Positions 40,259-50,317 are shown, numbered from the stretch's first letter. The stretch is DNA of 64,000 nt from Pseudomonas fulva 12-X (GCF_000213805.1 NC_015556.1:620001-684000); one strand, 5' to 3'. Notes: generated from the sequence alone by a model not told the origin. A program made the numbers and translations.

Positions 40259-40687
40259 TCACTCACGCTGCCAGCGCATCACCTGTTCCGGGTGGCCGGT
40301 GTGCGGATCATTCTGCTCGGCCACCACGGCGAAGCCGCAGGTCTGGTAGAAGACGCACGCCCGGGTGTTGGCGCTGTACACGCTGAGTTCCAGCAGGTCG
40401 CGGCGGCACTTGGCCTCGTTGAGCAGGCGTTTGCCGAGCCCGCGCCCCTGGGCGCCCGGCGCGATGAACAGCGCGGCCAGGCGGTGTTCGTGCAGCGACG
40501 CGAAGCCAAGTGTTTGGCCGGCCTCTTCGAGTACCAGGGTTTCGGCCTGGGGCAGATAAATCTCGCCCATGGCGGTCAGCTGGTCGCGCCAGAACGACTC
40601 ATCGATAAAGGCATGGGCCTGGATCGAGGCGCTCAGCCAGATATCGAGCACGGCGTTGGTGTCGTTGGCGTGGTAGGGGCGAATCAT
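40259..40687 (-). CDS. GNAT-family acetyltransferase
   Basis: The 142-residue protein has the GNAT fold with the acetyl-CoA loop LFIAPGAQGRGLGKRLLNEA and the C-terminal FYQTCGFAVVAEQ. The start MIRPYHANDTNAVLDIW at 40687 is supported by AAAGGA; the longer open frame is rejected. The acceptor is unknown. It is convergent with the lysis cassette. Confidence 0.85.
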   Translation of the reverse strand: MIRPYHANDTNAVLDIWLSASIQAHAFIDESFWRDQLTAMGEIYLPQAETLVLEEAGQTLGFASLHEHRLAALFIAPGAQGRGLGKRLLNEAKCRRDLLELSVYSANTRACVFYQTCGFAVVAEQNDPHTGHPEQVMRWQRE

Positions 40688-40718
40688 GATGAATTCCTTT
40701 CGTGGAGGATGTTGATCC

Positions 40719-41273
40719 ATGGCGGTACGGTTACATGTATTCGGCGCCTCCGGTGCCGGCACCACCAGCCTGGCGGCGGCACTGGCCGAGCGCTGTGGCT
40801 GGTTGCACCTGGATACCGACAACTTCTACTGGCTGCCGAGCGAGCCACCTTATCGCTTCAAACGCGAACCGCAACAGCGCGTGGAGCAGATCCGCACGAG
40901 TGCTGCGCAGGCGAACGACTGGATCCTCAGCGGTTCGCTGTGCAGCTGGGGCGAGACGCTGGTGCCACTGTTCACCCATGCCGTGTTCCTGCAGCTGGAT
41001 GACGCCGAACGCATGCAGCGATTAGCGGCTCGCGAACGGCAGCGTTACGGCGAGCGGGTTCTGCCAGGCGGCGACATGCATGCCCAGAGCCTGGCCTTTC
41101 TGCAGTGGGCCGCCGGCTACCAGCAGGGCGGTCTGCAGACCCGCAGCCTGCGCATGCACGAGGCGTGGATCGCGCAGCAACTGCGCTGCCCGCTGCTGCG
41201 CCTGGACAGCACCTGCGAGTCGCCCGAGCAACTGGCTGGGCAGGTGATCGACTGGCTGGGCGCGCCCGCCTGA
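40719..41273 (+). CDS. P-loop kinase-like protein (adenylate kinase/FlaR-like)
   Basis: The 184-residue protein has the P-loop GASGAGTTSLAAAL and the fold of small nucleotide kinases (HLDTDNFYWLPSEPPY). The usual GKS/T of Walker A is GTTS, so the P-loop lysine is missing and catalysis is doubtful or altered. It is divergent from the GNAT gene by 31 bases and precedes the trpG leader. The role is unknown. Confidence 0.7.
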   Translation: MAVRLHVFGASGAGTTSLAAALAERCGWLHLDTDNFYWLPSEPPYRFKREPQQRVEQIRTSAAQANDWILSGSLCSWGETLVPLFTHAVFLQLDDAERMQRLAARERQRYGERVLPGGDMHAQSLAFLQWAAGYQQGGLQTRSLRMHEAWIAQQLRCPLLRLDSTCESPEQLAGQVIDWLGAPA

Positions 41274-41419
41274 CCTCGGCTGATAAAGGCGGGCGGGCTC
41301 GGGTGCGTCTCGCCTGTCTGTCAGGGCGTTGTGCCAGTTGCACGGCATGGCTCAGCTGGGCTACTGTGCCGCAAGATAAACGCGAGACCTTCTTCGTGAA
41401 CGCCAGCAGCACCCTTCTG

Positions 41420-41464
41420 ATGCGCCTCATCAAAGCCCACGCCCGTTGGCGTTGGCGCGCCTGA
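41420..41464 (+). CDS. trpGDC leader peptide (MRLIKAHARWRWRA)
   Basis: A 14-codon open frame with tandem-spaced Trp codons ends 152 bases before trpG. It is nearly identical to the trpE leader at 26344-26388 over its last six residues. It indicates attenuation control of the second trp locus. An in-frame GTG at 41396 is an alternative start. Confidence 0.8.
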   Translation: MRLIKAHARWRWRA

Positions 41465-41616
41465 TTTTATTCTCCGGCCCGGCCGGACGATTCTCTCTGC
41501 TCCACTCGAACCCTCAACAGATATTCTCCAGGCCATAGGTGGCGTGTAAGGGAATAGGGGATCTCGAAACTGGAGTGACTGGCTAAAAAGCAGTTCATCA
41601 AAGGGTTAAAGCCAAT
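41465..41616 (+). promoter_or_regulatory. trpGDC attenuator region
   Basis: The palindrome TCCGGCCCGGCCGGA at 41473-41487 directly after the leader stop may form the attenuator or antiterminator stem. A poly-T run does not follow it closely, so the exact fold is uncertain. Confidence 0.45.
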
Positions 41617-42213
41617 ATGCTGCTGATGATCGACAACTACGATTCCTTTACCTACAACGTGGTGCAGTACCTGGGCGAGCTGGGTGCCGACGTCCACGTC
41701 ATTCGCAATGACGAGCTGACCATCGCCGAGATCGAGGCGCTCAAGCCCGAGCGCATCGTCGTCTCGCCCGGCCCCTGCACGCCGACCGAAGCGGGCGTGT
41801 CCATCGAAGCCATCCTGCATTTTGCCGGCAAGCTGCCGATTCTCGGCGTCTGCCTGGGCCATCAGAGCATCGGCCAGGCCTATGGCGGCGAGGTGGTGCG
41901 CGCGCGCCAGGTGATGCACGGCAAGACCAGCCCGGTGTTCCATGAAAACAAAGGCGTGTTCGCCGGCCTGGCGATGCCGGTGACCGTGACTCGCTACCAC
42001 TCGCTGGTGGTCAAGCGCGAGACCTTGCCGGACTGCCTGGAAATCACCGCCTGGACGCAGCATGAAGACGGCTCCGTCGATGAAATCATGGGCCTGCGCC
42101 ACAAGACCCTGAACGTCGAGGGCGTGCAGTTCCACCCTGAATCGATCCTGACCGAGCAGGGTCACGAACTGTTCGCCAACTTCCTCAAGCAGACCGGAGG
42201 CGTGCGCCCATGA
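41617..42213 (+). CDS. trpG: Anthranilate synthase component II (glutamine amidotransferase)
   Basis: The 198-residue class I glutaminase has the oxyanion region [11 protein letters not shown], the nucleophile in [11 protein letters not shown] (C80 region) and the His/Glu pair in VQFHPESIL. It supplies ammonia to TrpE. It overlaps trpD by 4 bases. Confidence 0.97.
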   Translation: MLLMIDNYDSFTYNVVQYLGELGADVHVIRNDELTIAEIEALKPERIVVSPGPCTPTEAGVSIEAILHFAGKLPILGVCLGHQSIGQAYGGEVVRARQVMHGKTSPVFHENKGVFAGLAMPVTVTRYHSLVVKRETLPDCLEITAWTQHEDGSVDEIMGLRHKTLNVEGVQFHPESILTEQGHELFANFLKQTGGVRP

Positions 42214-43256
42214 ACATCAAGGAAGCCCTCAACCGCATCGTCGCCCAGCTCGATCTGAGCACCGAGGAAATGCGCGATGTGATGCGCGAAATCATGACCG
42301 GCCAGTGCACCGACGCGCAGATCGGCGCGTTCCTGATGGGCATGCGTATGAAGAGCGAGACCATCGACGAGATCGTCGGCGCCGCCAGCGTGATGCGCGA
42401 ACTGGCCTCGCCGGTGGAGATCGCCGCCGAGCGCCTGGTCGACACCTGCGGCACCGGTGGCGACGGCATGAACATCTTCAACGTCTCCACCGCAGCGGCG
42501 TTCGTCGTCGCTGCGGCGGGCGGCAAGGTGGCCAAGCACGGCAACCGCGCGGTGTCGGGCAAGAGCGGCAGCGCCGATCTGCTCGAAGCCGCCGGCATCT
42601 ATCTGGGCCTGACGCCGGTGCAGGTGGCGCGCTGCGTCGAAACCGTCGGCGTCGGCTTCATGTTCGCACCGTCCCACCATGGAGCCATGAAGCACGCCAT
42701 CGGCCCGCGCCGCGAGCTGGGTCTGCGCACGCTGTTCAACATGCTCGGCCCGATGACCAACCCGGCTGGCGCCAAGCATCAGGTGGTCGGCGTGTTCAGC
42801 CAGGCGCTGTGCCGGCCGATGGCCGAGGTGCTGCAGCGCCTGGGCAGCGAGCACGTGCTGGTGGTGCATGCCCAGGATGGTCTCGACGAGATCAGCCTGG
42901 CCGCGCCGACCTTCGTCGCCGAACTGAAAAATGGTGCGGTCAGTGAGTACCGCATCCAGCCCGAAGACTTCGGCATCAAGAGCCAGAGCCTGATCGGCCT
43001 GACCGTCGAAGGCGCTGAGCAATCCCTGGAGCTGATCCGTGATGCCCTGGGCCGCCGCAAGACCGAAGCTGGTCAGAAGGCTGCCGAGATCATCGTGCTC
43101 AATGCCGGTGCTGCGCTCTACGCGGCCGACCACGCCGACAGTCTGCGTGATGGCATGAGCCTGGCCCATGACGCACTGCACACCGGCCTGGCCCGGGAAA
43201 AGATGGAAGAACTGGTGTCCTTTACGGCCGTATTCAAACAGGAGAATGAAGGGTGA
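42210..43256 (+). CDS. trpD: Anthranilate phosphoribosyltransferase
   Basis: The 348-residue enzyme adds phosphoribose to anthranilate. Visible motifs are [18 protein letters not shown] (PRPP-binding), [19 protein letters not shown] and [17 protein letters not shown]. It overlaps trpG and trpC by 4 bases each, so the three are translated together. Confidence 0.97.
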   Translation: MNIKEALNRIVAQLDLSTEEMRDVMREIMTGQCTDAQIGAFLMGMRMKSETIDEIVGAASVMRELASPVEIAAERLVDTCGTGGDGMNIFNVSTAAAFVVAAAGGKVAKHGNRAVSGKSGSADLLEAAGIYLGLTPVQVARCVETVGVGFMFAPSHHGAMKHAIGPRRELGLRTLFNMLGPMTNPAGAKHQVVGVFSQALCRPMAEVLQRLGSEHVLVVHAQDGLDEISLAAPTFVAELKNGAVSEYRIQPEDFGIKSQSLIGLTVEGAEQSLELIRDALGRRKTEAGQKAAEIIVLNAGAALYAADHADSLRDGMSLAHDALHTGLAREKMEELVSFTAVFKQENEG

Positions 43257-44089
43257 GCGTTCCTACCGTTCTGGAAAAGATCCTCGCCCGCAAGGCCGAG
43301 GAAGTGGCGGCGCGCCGCGCTGTCGTCAGCCTGGCCGAAGTCGAGCGCGAGGCCCGCGCTGCCGACCCTGTACGCGGCTTCGCCAATGCGCTGATCGAAA
43401 AGGCCAAGAGCAAGCAGCCGGCGGTGATCGCCGAGATCAAGAAGGCCTCGCCGAGCAAAGGCGTGATTCGTGAGAACTTCGTGCCGGCGGAAATTGCTCG
43501 GAGCTATGAGGATGGTGGCGCGACCTGCCTGTCGGTCCTCACCGATATCGATTTCTTCCAGGGCGCTGATCGCTACCTGCAGGAAGCACGCAGCGCCTGC
43601 TCGCTGCCGGTGATCCGCAAGGATTTCATGATCGACCCGTACCAGATCGTCGAAGCCCGGGCCCTGGGCGCCGACTGCGTGCTGCTGATCGTCTCGGCAT
43701 TGTCCGACGCGCAGATGGGCGAGTTGGCGGCGACCGCCAAGTCGTTCGACCTCGATGTGCTGGTCGAGGTGCATGATGGTGACGAGCTGGAGCGCGCGCT
43801 GAATGTGCTCGACACCCCGCTGGTCGGCGTCAACAACCGTAACCTGCACACCTTCGAAGTCAGCCTGGAAACCACCCTCGATCTGCTGCCGCGCATCCCT
43901 CGCGATCGCCTGGTGGTCACCGAGAGTGGCATCCTCAATCGCGCGGATGTCGAGTTGATGGAAATCAGCGAGGTGTATGCGTTCCTGGTTGGCGAGGCCT
44001 TCATGCGCGCCAACAACCCGGGCGCCGAGCTGGAGCACCTGTTCTTTCCGGAGCGCAGGCGGCTGGTCAACAGCCCGAACGTGGATTGA
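43253..44089 (+). CDS. trpC: Indole-3-glycerol phosphate synthase
   Basis: The 278-residue barrel enzyme has the N-terminal [13 protein letters not shown], the catalytic lysine in [35 protein letters not shown] and TESGILN. It uses a GTG start overlapping trpD. It is not fused to trpF. It ends the trpGDC operon. Confidence 0.97.
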   Translation: MSVPTVLEKILARKAEEVAARRAVVSLAEVEREARAADPVRGFANALIEKAKSKQPAVIAEIKKASPSKGVIRENFVPAEIARSYEDGGATCLSVLTDIDFFQGADRYLQEARSACSLPVIRKDFMIDPYQIVEARALGADCVLLIVSALSDAQMGELAATAKSFDLDVLVEVHDGDELERALNVLDTPLVGVNNRNLHTFEVSLETTLDLLPRIPRDRLVVTESGILNRADVELMEISEVYAFLVGEAFMRANNPGAELEHLFFPERRRLVNSPNVD

Positions 44090-44095
44090 TAAACA

Positions 44096-44117
44096 AACGG
44101 CGCCCAACGGCGCCGTT
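44096..44117. terminator. Terminator between trpC and nadC
   Basis: AACGGCGCC pairs with GGCGCCGTT around CAAC, followed by GTTCT, in the 55-base space between convergent genes. It may serve both directions. Confidence 0.7.
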
Positions 44118-44144
44118 GTTCTATCTGCTGCTTTGAACAGGTTC

Positions 44145-44993
44145 TTATAAAGACAGGCGCATTGATAGATCCACCGCCTTTACATCCTTGGTCAGGGTGC
44201 CGATGGAGATGTAATCCACCCCGGTTTCGGCGATACCGCGCAGGGTGCTGTCGTTGATGCCGCCGGAGGCTTCCAGCTTGGCGCGTCCTGCAGTAATCGC
44301 CACCGCCTGGCGCATGTCATCGAGCGACAGTTCATCGAGCATGATGATATCGGCGCCGGCAGTCAGGGCCTGCTGCAGCTCTTCAAGGCTTTCCACTTCC
44401 ACTTCGACCGGCTTGCCCGGTGCGATGCCGCGCGCTGCGGTCACCGCCGCGGCAATGCCGCCGCAGGCCGCGATATGGTTTTCCTTGATCAGGAAGGCAT
44501 CGAACAGACCGATGCGGTGGTTGTGGCAACCGCCCTGGGTGACCGCGTACTTTTGCGCCAGGCGCAAGCCGGGCAGGGTCTTGCGGGTGTCGAGCAGTTT
44601 CACGCCGGTGCCCTGCACCAGGTTGGCGTAGTGCTGGCAGCGGGTGGCCACGGCCGACAAGGTCTGCAGGAAGTTCAGCGCCGTGCGCTCGCCGCTGAGC
44701 AGCGCACGCGCCGGGCCTTCGAGGTGGAAGAGTGCCTGATTGGGCGTTACCTGCTGGCCGTCCTGTACCTGCCAGTGCACGGCGACCCGGGCATCGAGCT
44801 GGTGAAATACTTCATCGACCCAGGCTGTGCCGCAGATCACCGCGTGGTCACGGGTGATCACGGTAGCATTGGCCAGTCGCGATTCTGGAATCAGCTGGGC
44901 GGTGATGTCGCCGCTGCCGATGTCCTCGCGCAGGCTGCGGCGGACATTGGCCTCGATTTCGGCACGAAGCTCGGTAAGCAGTAGGTTCGGCAT
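44145..44993 (-). CDS. nadC: Quinolinate phosphoribosyltransferase
   Basis: The 282-residue enzyme converts quinolinate and PRPP to nicotinate mononucleotide in NAD synthesis. Typical motifs are [64 protein letters not shown] and EASGGI. It is divergent from the DUF1631 gene, with 287 bases between that contain TTGACG motifs but no confirmed promoter. Confidence 0.97.
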   Translation of the reverse strand: MPNLLLTELRAEIEANVRRSLREDIGSGDITAQLIPESRLANATVITRDHAVICGTAWVDEVFHQLDARVAVHWQVQDGQQVTPNQALFHLEGPARALLSGERTALNFLQTLSAVATRCQHYANLVQGTGVKLLDTRKTLPGLRLAQKYAVTQGGCHNHRIGLFDAFLIKENHIAACGGIAAAVTAARGIAPGKPVEVEVESLEELQQALTAGADIIMLDELSLDDMRQAVAITAGRAKLEASGGINDSTLRGIAETGVDYISIGTLTKDVKAVDLSMRLSL

Positions 44994-45280
44994 GGAGCCT
45001 CCGATTGGCTGAGGCGGCGATTATAAGGGCTGCCGCGGGCGCTGTTACGTTCATCGGGTAAAAATGAACCCTGACTGTAACGATCGGTCACATGCGCAGT
45101 CCGCCGGCCCCCGTCGGATGGGCTGTGACGCATTTCATATCTGCAAGAAATTGCCTTGGCATCTCCTGTAGCAATCCGATATGTTTTAATGCAGGAGTAT
45201 TGACGTCATACCCTTGACGTTTAAGGTGCTCGCATTCCTGTTCCAGTTTGCTTCGCCAGCGCTCTGCGCAGGAGATCCTG

Positions 45281-47569
45281 ATGAAAACTGATGCCAACGT
45301 GGTGCATCTGAACAAGATGGTTCCCGACACGGCCCACCCCGCGGCTGCGCGGTTGCCTGCATCGCTCATTCAGGTTCGCGACCGTGCCGCTACTCAGCTC
45401 AAGCAGGCGCTGCAGGCGTTGTTCGATAACGCCGACGACACCCTCTTCGACATGGCGGACCGCGCCACCAGCAACGCCGAGCAAAATTCCTTTTTCGAAG
45501 CCATGCGTGACCTGCGCCTCAAGCGCAAGGGTATCGAGCGTGGCTTCTTGCAGCGCGTCTTCGAAGCTTTCGCCGGCCTGAACCAGCACGTGGTGGTCGG
45601 TAAGGCGCCGACTCTGGATGCAGTGTCCTTCGACAGCCTGTCCCTGGTGCAGAACGACGAGCTAGAAGAAACCGTCGCCCTGGATTCGATGATCGCCAAG
45701 GTGCTGAGCCGCGATCAGGTAGCGCTCACCCACCTGACCACGCGCCTGAACGCCATCGTCAGCAAGAAGCTCGACGACAAATCCAACCCCCTCGGCCCGG
45801 TGCTGCTCAGTGAGCTGTTCCTGGAGTCGTGCAGCGGGCTGGGCGTCGAGATCAAGGTCAAGCTGATCATTCTCAAACTGTTCGAGAAGTACGTGCTTAG
45901 CGGCCTCGAGCAGCTGTACAGCGATTCCAATGCCGTGCTGGTCGAGGCAGGTGTGCTGCCCGAGCTCAAGGCTGTGCCGGCGCGCCGCTCGCGGCCGGAG
46001 CGTAGTGATCCGCTGGAAGGCTTCCAGCGCTCTGGCGATATGGCCGATGACGAAGTGCGTGAGGTATTCGGCGCGCTGCAGGAGTTGCTGTCACAGACCC
46101 GCGAGGGCATCGCGCCACGCCGTCAGGCGCCGGCCAATGCCATGCCGATTTCCACCAACGACCTGATGCGTCTGCTTTCCCACCTGCAGCAGCGCGCGCC
46201 GATCCAGGCGCCGATGGACGTCGACCTGCGTGCCCAGCTCGAACACCTGCTGACCCGCGCCAGCGCCAAGAGCGGCCGCGTGCGTGTGGTTGGCGAGGTC
46301 GATGAAGACGTCATCAACCTGGTGTCGATGCTGTTCGAGTTCATCCTCGACGACCGCAGCCTGCCGGACTCGCTGAAGGCGCTGATCGCCCGCCTGCAGA
46401 TCCCGATGCTCAAGGTCGCGGTGCTCGACAAGACTTTCTTCAGTCGTGGCAGCCACCCGGCGCGCCGCCTGCTCAACGAGATCGCCACCGCCGCACTTGG
46501 CTGGGGCGACCACGACAGCAACCAGCGCGACAGCCTGTATCAGAAGATCGAGCAGGTCGTTCAGCGGCTGCTCAATGATTTCACCGATGATCCGGCGATC
46601 TTCTCCGAGCTGCTGGCCGATTTCCTGGCCTTCACCGGCGACGAGCGCCGCCGTAGCGAGTTGCTCGAACAGCGCACCCGCGACGCCGAAGAGGGCAGCG
46701 CACGCGCCGAGATGGCCCGCCGTGAAGTGGAGCAGGCGCTGAACGATCGCCTGCTCGGCAAGACCCTGCCCGAAGTGGTGGTGCGCCTGCTGCGTGAAGC
46801 CTGGAGCAAGGTCATGATGTTGACCTGCCTCAAGCACGGTACCGATTCGGAGCAGTGGCAGAGCACGCTTGCCACCATGGATGACCTGATCTGGAGTGTG
46901 GAGCCCCACGAGAATCCGGAAGCCCGCCTGCGCCTGCTCGAACTGGTGCCCGGCCTGCTCAAGGCGTTGCGTGAAGGCATGGCCAGCGCAGCGTTCGATC
47001 CGTTCTCCACAAGCGAATTCTTCAGTCAGCTGGAAGCGCTGCACGTGCAGGCCTTCCAGCGCTTCAAGCGCGCCATCCCCGATGTCGAACGCCCGGCACC
47101 GACCGAGTCCGATGAGGTGCAGCGCTCGGCGCTATCCGCCGTGGGTATCGAGCTGCCATTGCTCGACCTGCAGCCGGAAGAAGAAAGCAGCATTTCGGCG
47201 ATGGTCGAGATCGTCGAGGAAATCGTGCTCGAAGCGCCGGGGCAACCGCGCAGCGAGCCGCAGGACGAGCTCGTGCTGGCCGACGACGATGAGTCGCTGC
47301 GCTATGTCGATGCCCTGCGCGTCGGCAGTTGGGTCGAATTTCAGGAAGACGACGAGCACAAGCTGCGCTGCAAGCTGGCAGCCATCATCAAGCCGACCGG
47401 CAAGTACATCTTCGTCAACCGCACGGGCATGAAAGTGCTCGAGAAGACCCGCATGGGCCTGGCCGTGGAGTTCCGCCGCAACGCGGTCAGGCTGCTCGAC
47501 GATGCGCTGCTTTTCGACCGCGCCCTGGAGTCGGTGATTGGCAATCTGCGCCGCCTCAAGGGCGCCTAA
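45281..47569 (+). CDS. DUF1631 protein, 762 aa
   Basis: This large, acidic, mostly helical cytoplasmic protein matches the DUF1631 family, with the N-terminal helices (RDRAATQLKQALQALFDNAD) and the C-terminal beta domain (VGSWVEFQEDDEHKLRCKLA, KYIFVNRTGMKV) that resembles a PilZ-like barrel. AGGAG precedes the ATG at 45281. It sits between nadC and ampD, as in other Pseudomonas. It has no known catalytic motif; a role in cyclic-di-GMP binding is possible but the RxxxR/DxSxxG pattern is not seen. Confidence 0.85.
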   Translation: MKTDANVVHLNKMVPDTAHPAAARLPASLIQVRDRAATQLKQALQALFDNADDTLFDMADRATSNAEQNSFFEAMRDLRLKRKGIERGFLQRVFEAFAGLNQHVVVGKAPTLDAVSFDSLSLVQNDELEETVALDSMIAKVLSRDQVALTHLTTRLNAIVSKKLDDKSNPLGPVLLSELFLESCSGLGVEIKVKLIILKLFEKYVLSGLEQLYSDSNAVLVEAGVLPELKAVPARRSRPERSDPLEGFQRSGDMADDEVREVFGALQELLSQTREGIAPRRQAPANAMPISTNDLMRLLSHLQQRAPIQAPMDVDLRAQLEHLLTRASAKSGRVRVVGEVDEDVINLVSMLFEFILDDRSLPDSLKALIARLQIPMLKVAVLDKTFFSRGSHPARRLLNEIATAALGWGDHDSNQRDSLYQKIEQVVQRLLNDFTDDPAIFSELLADFLAFTGDERRRSELLEQRTRDAEEGSARAEMARREVEQALNDRLLGKTLPEVVVRLLREAWSKVMMLTCLKHGTDSEQWQSTLATMDDLIWSVEPHENPEARLRLLELVPGLLKALREGMASAAFDPFSTSEFFSQLEALHVQAFQRFKRAIPDVERPAPTESDEVQRSALSAVGIELPLLDLQPEEESSISAMVEIVEEIVLEAPGQPRSEPQDELVLADDDESLRYVDALRVGSWVEFQEDDEHKLRCKLAAIIKPTGKYIFVNRTGMKVLEKTRMGLAVEFRRNAVRLLDDALLFDRALESVIGNLRRLKGA

Positions 47570-47709
47570 CAGGCCGTTGAAAAACTACCTACGTTGCCAC
47601 TGCTGCGTTAAAAACAGCCTCAAAATGCTCATGTACAGCTCGTACACTCCGCTTTTTCGGTTGTTTTTGCCTTGCACTGGCTGCCTCGCCTACGTTTTTC
47701 AACGGCCTG
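47570..47709. repeat. 140-bp MITE-like palindromic repeat, copy A
   Basis: It starts CAGGCCGTTGAAAAAC and ends GTTTTTCAACGGCCTG, perfect 16-bp inverted ends. The interior (for example GAGCTGTACATGAGCATTTT read on the minus strand) matches the element at 50060-50200. It carries no gene. Confidence 0.85.
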
Positions 47710-47857
47710 CTAATACTCGCGATTCTTCTGCTCGATGCATTTCTCACGGCCCGTCAGGGCCGTGAGTCGTTTTGAGCGCCGCTGAATCCTGCGCCGCGCC
47801 GCGCTTGCACCGGAAGCCGATCAGCCCCTAGAGTGTGCGCAAACTCGGGGAGCACCT

Positions 47858-48421
47858 ATGCGCAAGCGACTCGAAGACGGCTGGTATCAGGGGATTCAGC
47901 ACTGTCCTTCGCCCAATTTCAACGAGCGTCCGCAGGGCGAGATTTCCCTGCTGGTCATCCACAACATCAGCCTGCCGCCGGGCCAGTTCGGCACCGGTCA
48001 GGTGCAGGCATTCTTCACCAACTGTCTGCAGGCCGATGCGCACCCGTACTTCGGTGGCATCGCCAGCATGACGGTATCGGCGCATTTTCTGATCGAGCGT
48101 GACGGCAGCATGGTGCAGTTCGTGTCCTGCCTGGACCGTGCTTGGCACGCCGGGGTTTCGTCCTTCGAAGGGCGCGAGAACTGCAACGATTTTTCCCTGG
48201 GCATCGAACTCGAAGGCACCGATCATTTACCGTTCACGGATGCGCAGTACGCTGCGCTGACGCAACTGACGCGCGCGCTGCAGGAGGCCTACCCGGCCAT
48301 TACACTAGGCCGCATCTGCGGGCATAGCGATATCGCCCCGGGCCGCAAGACTGACCCGGGCCCGGCATTCGACTGGGCGCGGCTGCACGCGTCACTGATG
48401 ACTGATAAGGAGGCATCATGA
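47858..48421 (+). CDS. ampD: 1,6-anhydro-N-acetylmuramyl-L-alanine amidase
   Basis: The 187-residue cytoplasmic zinc amidase removes the peptide from 1,6-anhydroMurNAc during wall recycling and so limits AmpR-driven beta-lactamase induction. Zinc ligands are visible in LLVIHNISLPP (His), ICGHSDIAPGRKTDPG (His and Asp) and the catalytic region VSAHFLIERDG. It overlaps ampE by 4 bases. Confidence 0.95.
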   Translation: MRKRLEDGWYQGIQHCPSPNFNERPQGEISLLVIHNISLPPGQFGTGQVQAFFTNCLQADAHPYFGGIASMTVSAHFLIERDGSMVQFVSCLDRAWHAGVSSFEGRENCNDFSLGIELEGTDHLPFTDAQYAALTQLTRALQEAYPAITLGRICGHSDIAPGRKTDPGPAFDWARLHASLMTDKEAS

Positions 48422-49254
48422 GTTTCCTGGTGTTGCTGCTGGTGCTGTGGGTGGAGAAATTTTCTTCCTGGCGTCAGCGTATCCAGCAGGACGAACCCTG
48501 GCTTCGCGCCCTGGCCCGTATGGAGCGTGGCGGCACCACCAGCGATTCGCCGTGGTTGGCCATCGTCCTGCTGGTCGGTGTGCCGCTGCTGATTCTGGCC
48601 GCAGTGCTGAAGTTGCTGGCGCCGTTGGCCTACGGTTGGCTGCTGCTGCCGATCCATCTTCTGGTGGTGATCTACAGCCTTGGCCGTGGCGATCTGCTGG
48701 CCGCGCTCGGGCCGTTTCGCGATAGCTGGCGGCGCGGTGACGGCGAGGCGGCGTATCTGGTCGCTCAGCGTGACCTGGGTGTGCAGGCCGAAGGCGAGTC
48801 GACGCTGCTTTCGAACGTGCAAACCTATCTGGTCTGGCAGGCCTATCAGAGTTTCTTCGCAGTGATCTTCTGGTACGTGCTGCTCGGCCCGCTCGCCGCT
48901 CTGGCGTATCGCCTGCTGGCGCTGATCGTCGAGAACGGTCAGTCCGAGGCGCTGCGTGAGCGCGCGGGGCAGCTGCGTCACGCCTTCGACTGGTTGCCGG
49001 TGCGGGTGTTGGCGGCGAGTTTCGCGCTGGTCGGCAATTTCATCGCGGTCAGCCGCGCCTTGCTGCACGAAGTACTGAGCTGGGACATTTCGGCTGCGCA
49101 ATTGGCGGCTGGTGCGGCGCGTTCCGCTGCTGAAACACCGGAGCCGACCCTCGGCGAAGCAGGTGTGACCACGCTGGACAGTCTGTGGCAGTTGCTGGTG
49201 CGTGCGGCCATCCTTTGGTATGCCGCTATCGCGCTGTGGACGCTGCTCTTCTAA
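48418..49254 (+). CDS. ampE: AmpE membrane protein
   Basis: The 278-residue inner-membrane protein has about four hydrophobic segments and the AmpE pattern RMERGGTTSDSPWLAIVLL and the C-terminal FLVRAAILWYA-like helix (LLVRAAILWYAAIALW). It is always found after ampD and may sense the membrane or signal for it; function is poorly known. Its stop overlaps the convergent TatD-type gene stop by 4 bases. Confidence 0.92.
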   Translation: MSFLVLLLVLWVEKFSSWRQRIQQDEPWLRALARMERGGTTSDSPWLAIVLLVGVPLLILAAVLKLLAPLAYGWLLLPIHLLVVIYSLGRGDLLAALGPFRDSWRRGDGEAAYLVAQRDLGVQAEGESTLLSNVQTYLVWQAYQSFFAVIFWYVLLGPLAALAYRLLALIVENGQSEALRERAGQLRHAFDWLPVRVLAASFALVGNFIAVSRALLHEVLSWDISAAQLAAGAARSAAETPEPTLGEAGVTTLDSLWQLLVRAAILWYAAIALWTLLF

Positions 49255-50033
49255 CTCCGCCAGCCGAACAGCTCGGCAGCGTTGCGGCTGCTGGCGGCGG
49301 CCAGCTCCTCAGGCTCCACCGCCAGCAGCGTGGCGAGCTCGCGGCAGATCGCCGGCAGATGGACCGGGCTGTTGCGGATATGCGGGTACATGGCCGGCGC
49401 CATGTCCGGAGAGTCGGTCTCCAGCACCACGGCGTCGAGCGGCAGGCGCGGGATGACCTGACGCAGGCGGTTGGCTTGGGGCCAGGTCGCTGCACCGCCC
49501 AATCCCAGCCTGAAACCCAGCTTCATATATTCCCGCGCTTCTTCGTAGCTGCCGGCAAAGGCATGGATGATGCCGGCACGCTTGAGCCTGAAGCGCTTCA
49601 GGGTGGCGATCACCTGGGCATGGGCGCGTCGTACATGCAGCAGAACTGGTAACTCCAGGCGCTGGGCGAGTTCCAGTTGTGCCTCGAACAGTGTCTGCTG
49701 ACGCTCGCGGTCCAGCTCCGGCAAGTAGTAATCCAGGCCAAATTCGCCCACCGCGCAGAGCTTCTCATGACCTTGCCGCTCCTGCAGCCACTGCTCCAGC
49801 CGTTGCACATCCTCTGGCTGATGGCTCTCCAGATAAACCGGGTGCAGGCCGAAGGCCGCGTATAGCCCATCGTGGACCAGCACCTGATCCCACAGGCGCT
49901 GCCAGTTGCCGTGCTCGACGCCCAATATCACCAGTTTCTCGACGCCTAGGGCGCGGGCTTCGGCAAGCACCTGCTGGCGATCTTCATCAAAGTTCGGGAA
50001 GTCGAGGTGGGTATGGGTGTCGATCAGCTGCAT
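49251..50033 (-). CDS. TatD-family metal-dependent nuclease
   Basis: The 260-residue barrel protein has metal-binding motifs IDTHTHLDFPNF, AVGEFGLDYY, LLHVRRAH (the usual HxR site), IIHAFAGS and LETDSPDMAP. These match the TatD/YcfH/YjjV DNase family. The start MQLIDTH at 50033 is chosen over 50096, which runs into the repeat. Confidence 0.92.
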   Translation of the reverse strand: MQLIDTHTHLDFPNFDEDRQQVLAEARALGVEKLVILGVEHGNWQRLWDQVLVHDGLYAAFGLHPVYLESHQPEDVQRLEQWLQERQGHEKLCAVGEFGLDYYLPELDRERQQTLFEAQLELAQRLELPVLLHVRRAHAQVIATLKRFRLKRAGIIHAFAGSYEEAREYMKLGFRLGLGGAATWPQANRLRQVIPRLPLDAVVLETDSPDMAPAMYPHIRNSPVHLPAICRELATLLAVEPEELAAASSRNAAELFGWRS

Positions 50034-50059
50034 GGGGCTCGCCAGGGTCGAGGTTGTAA

Positions 50060-50200
50060 GAGCCTGTTCAAAGTCTCGCGAGCTAGAGCAATGCAAGGCG
50101 AAAACAGGCGAGGACGCGGAGTTTACGAGCTGTAAATGAGCAGTCCGAGCCTGTTTTCAACGCCGCAGTGCCGACGCGCAGCAGACTTTGAACAGGTTCT
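50060..50200. repeat. 140-bp MITE-like palindromic repeat, copy B
   Basis: Inverted ends AGCCTGTTCAAAGTCT and AGACTTTGAACAGGTTCT enclose an interior (GCAAGGCGAAAACAGGC, GAGCTGTAAATGAGC) homologous to 47570-47709. It lies upstream of both the TatD-type and AsmA genes. Confidence 0.85.
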
Positions 50201-50317
50201 AAGGTCGGCAGGTTTGTATGCCTGCATGACAACATTCTGTGAGTCATTGGCGGCATTGGCCAGTCGAACGGTCAGGGACGGCGATTGTGGGGATCGCCGA
50301 TAAAAAGGGGCTGCCGC

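Noticed and set aside
35322..41616. Possible hidden tail or baseplate genes in the trpE-trpG interval
   Set aside because: All open frames of useful size are assigned, and no tape-measure, sheath or fibre-like translation is present.
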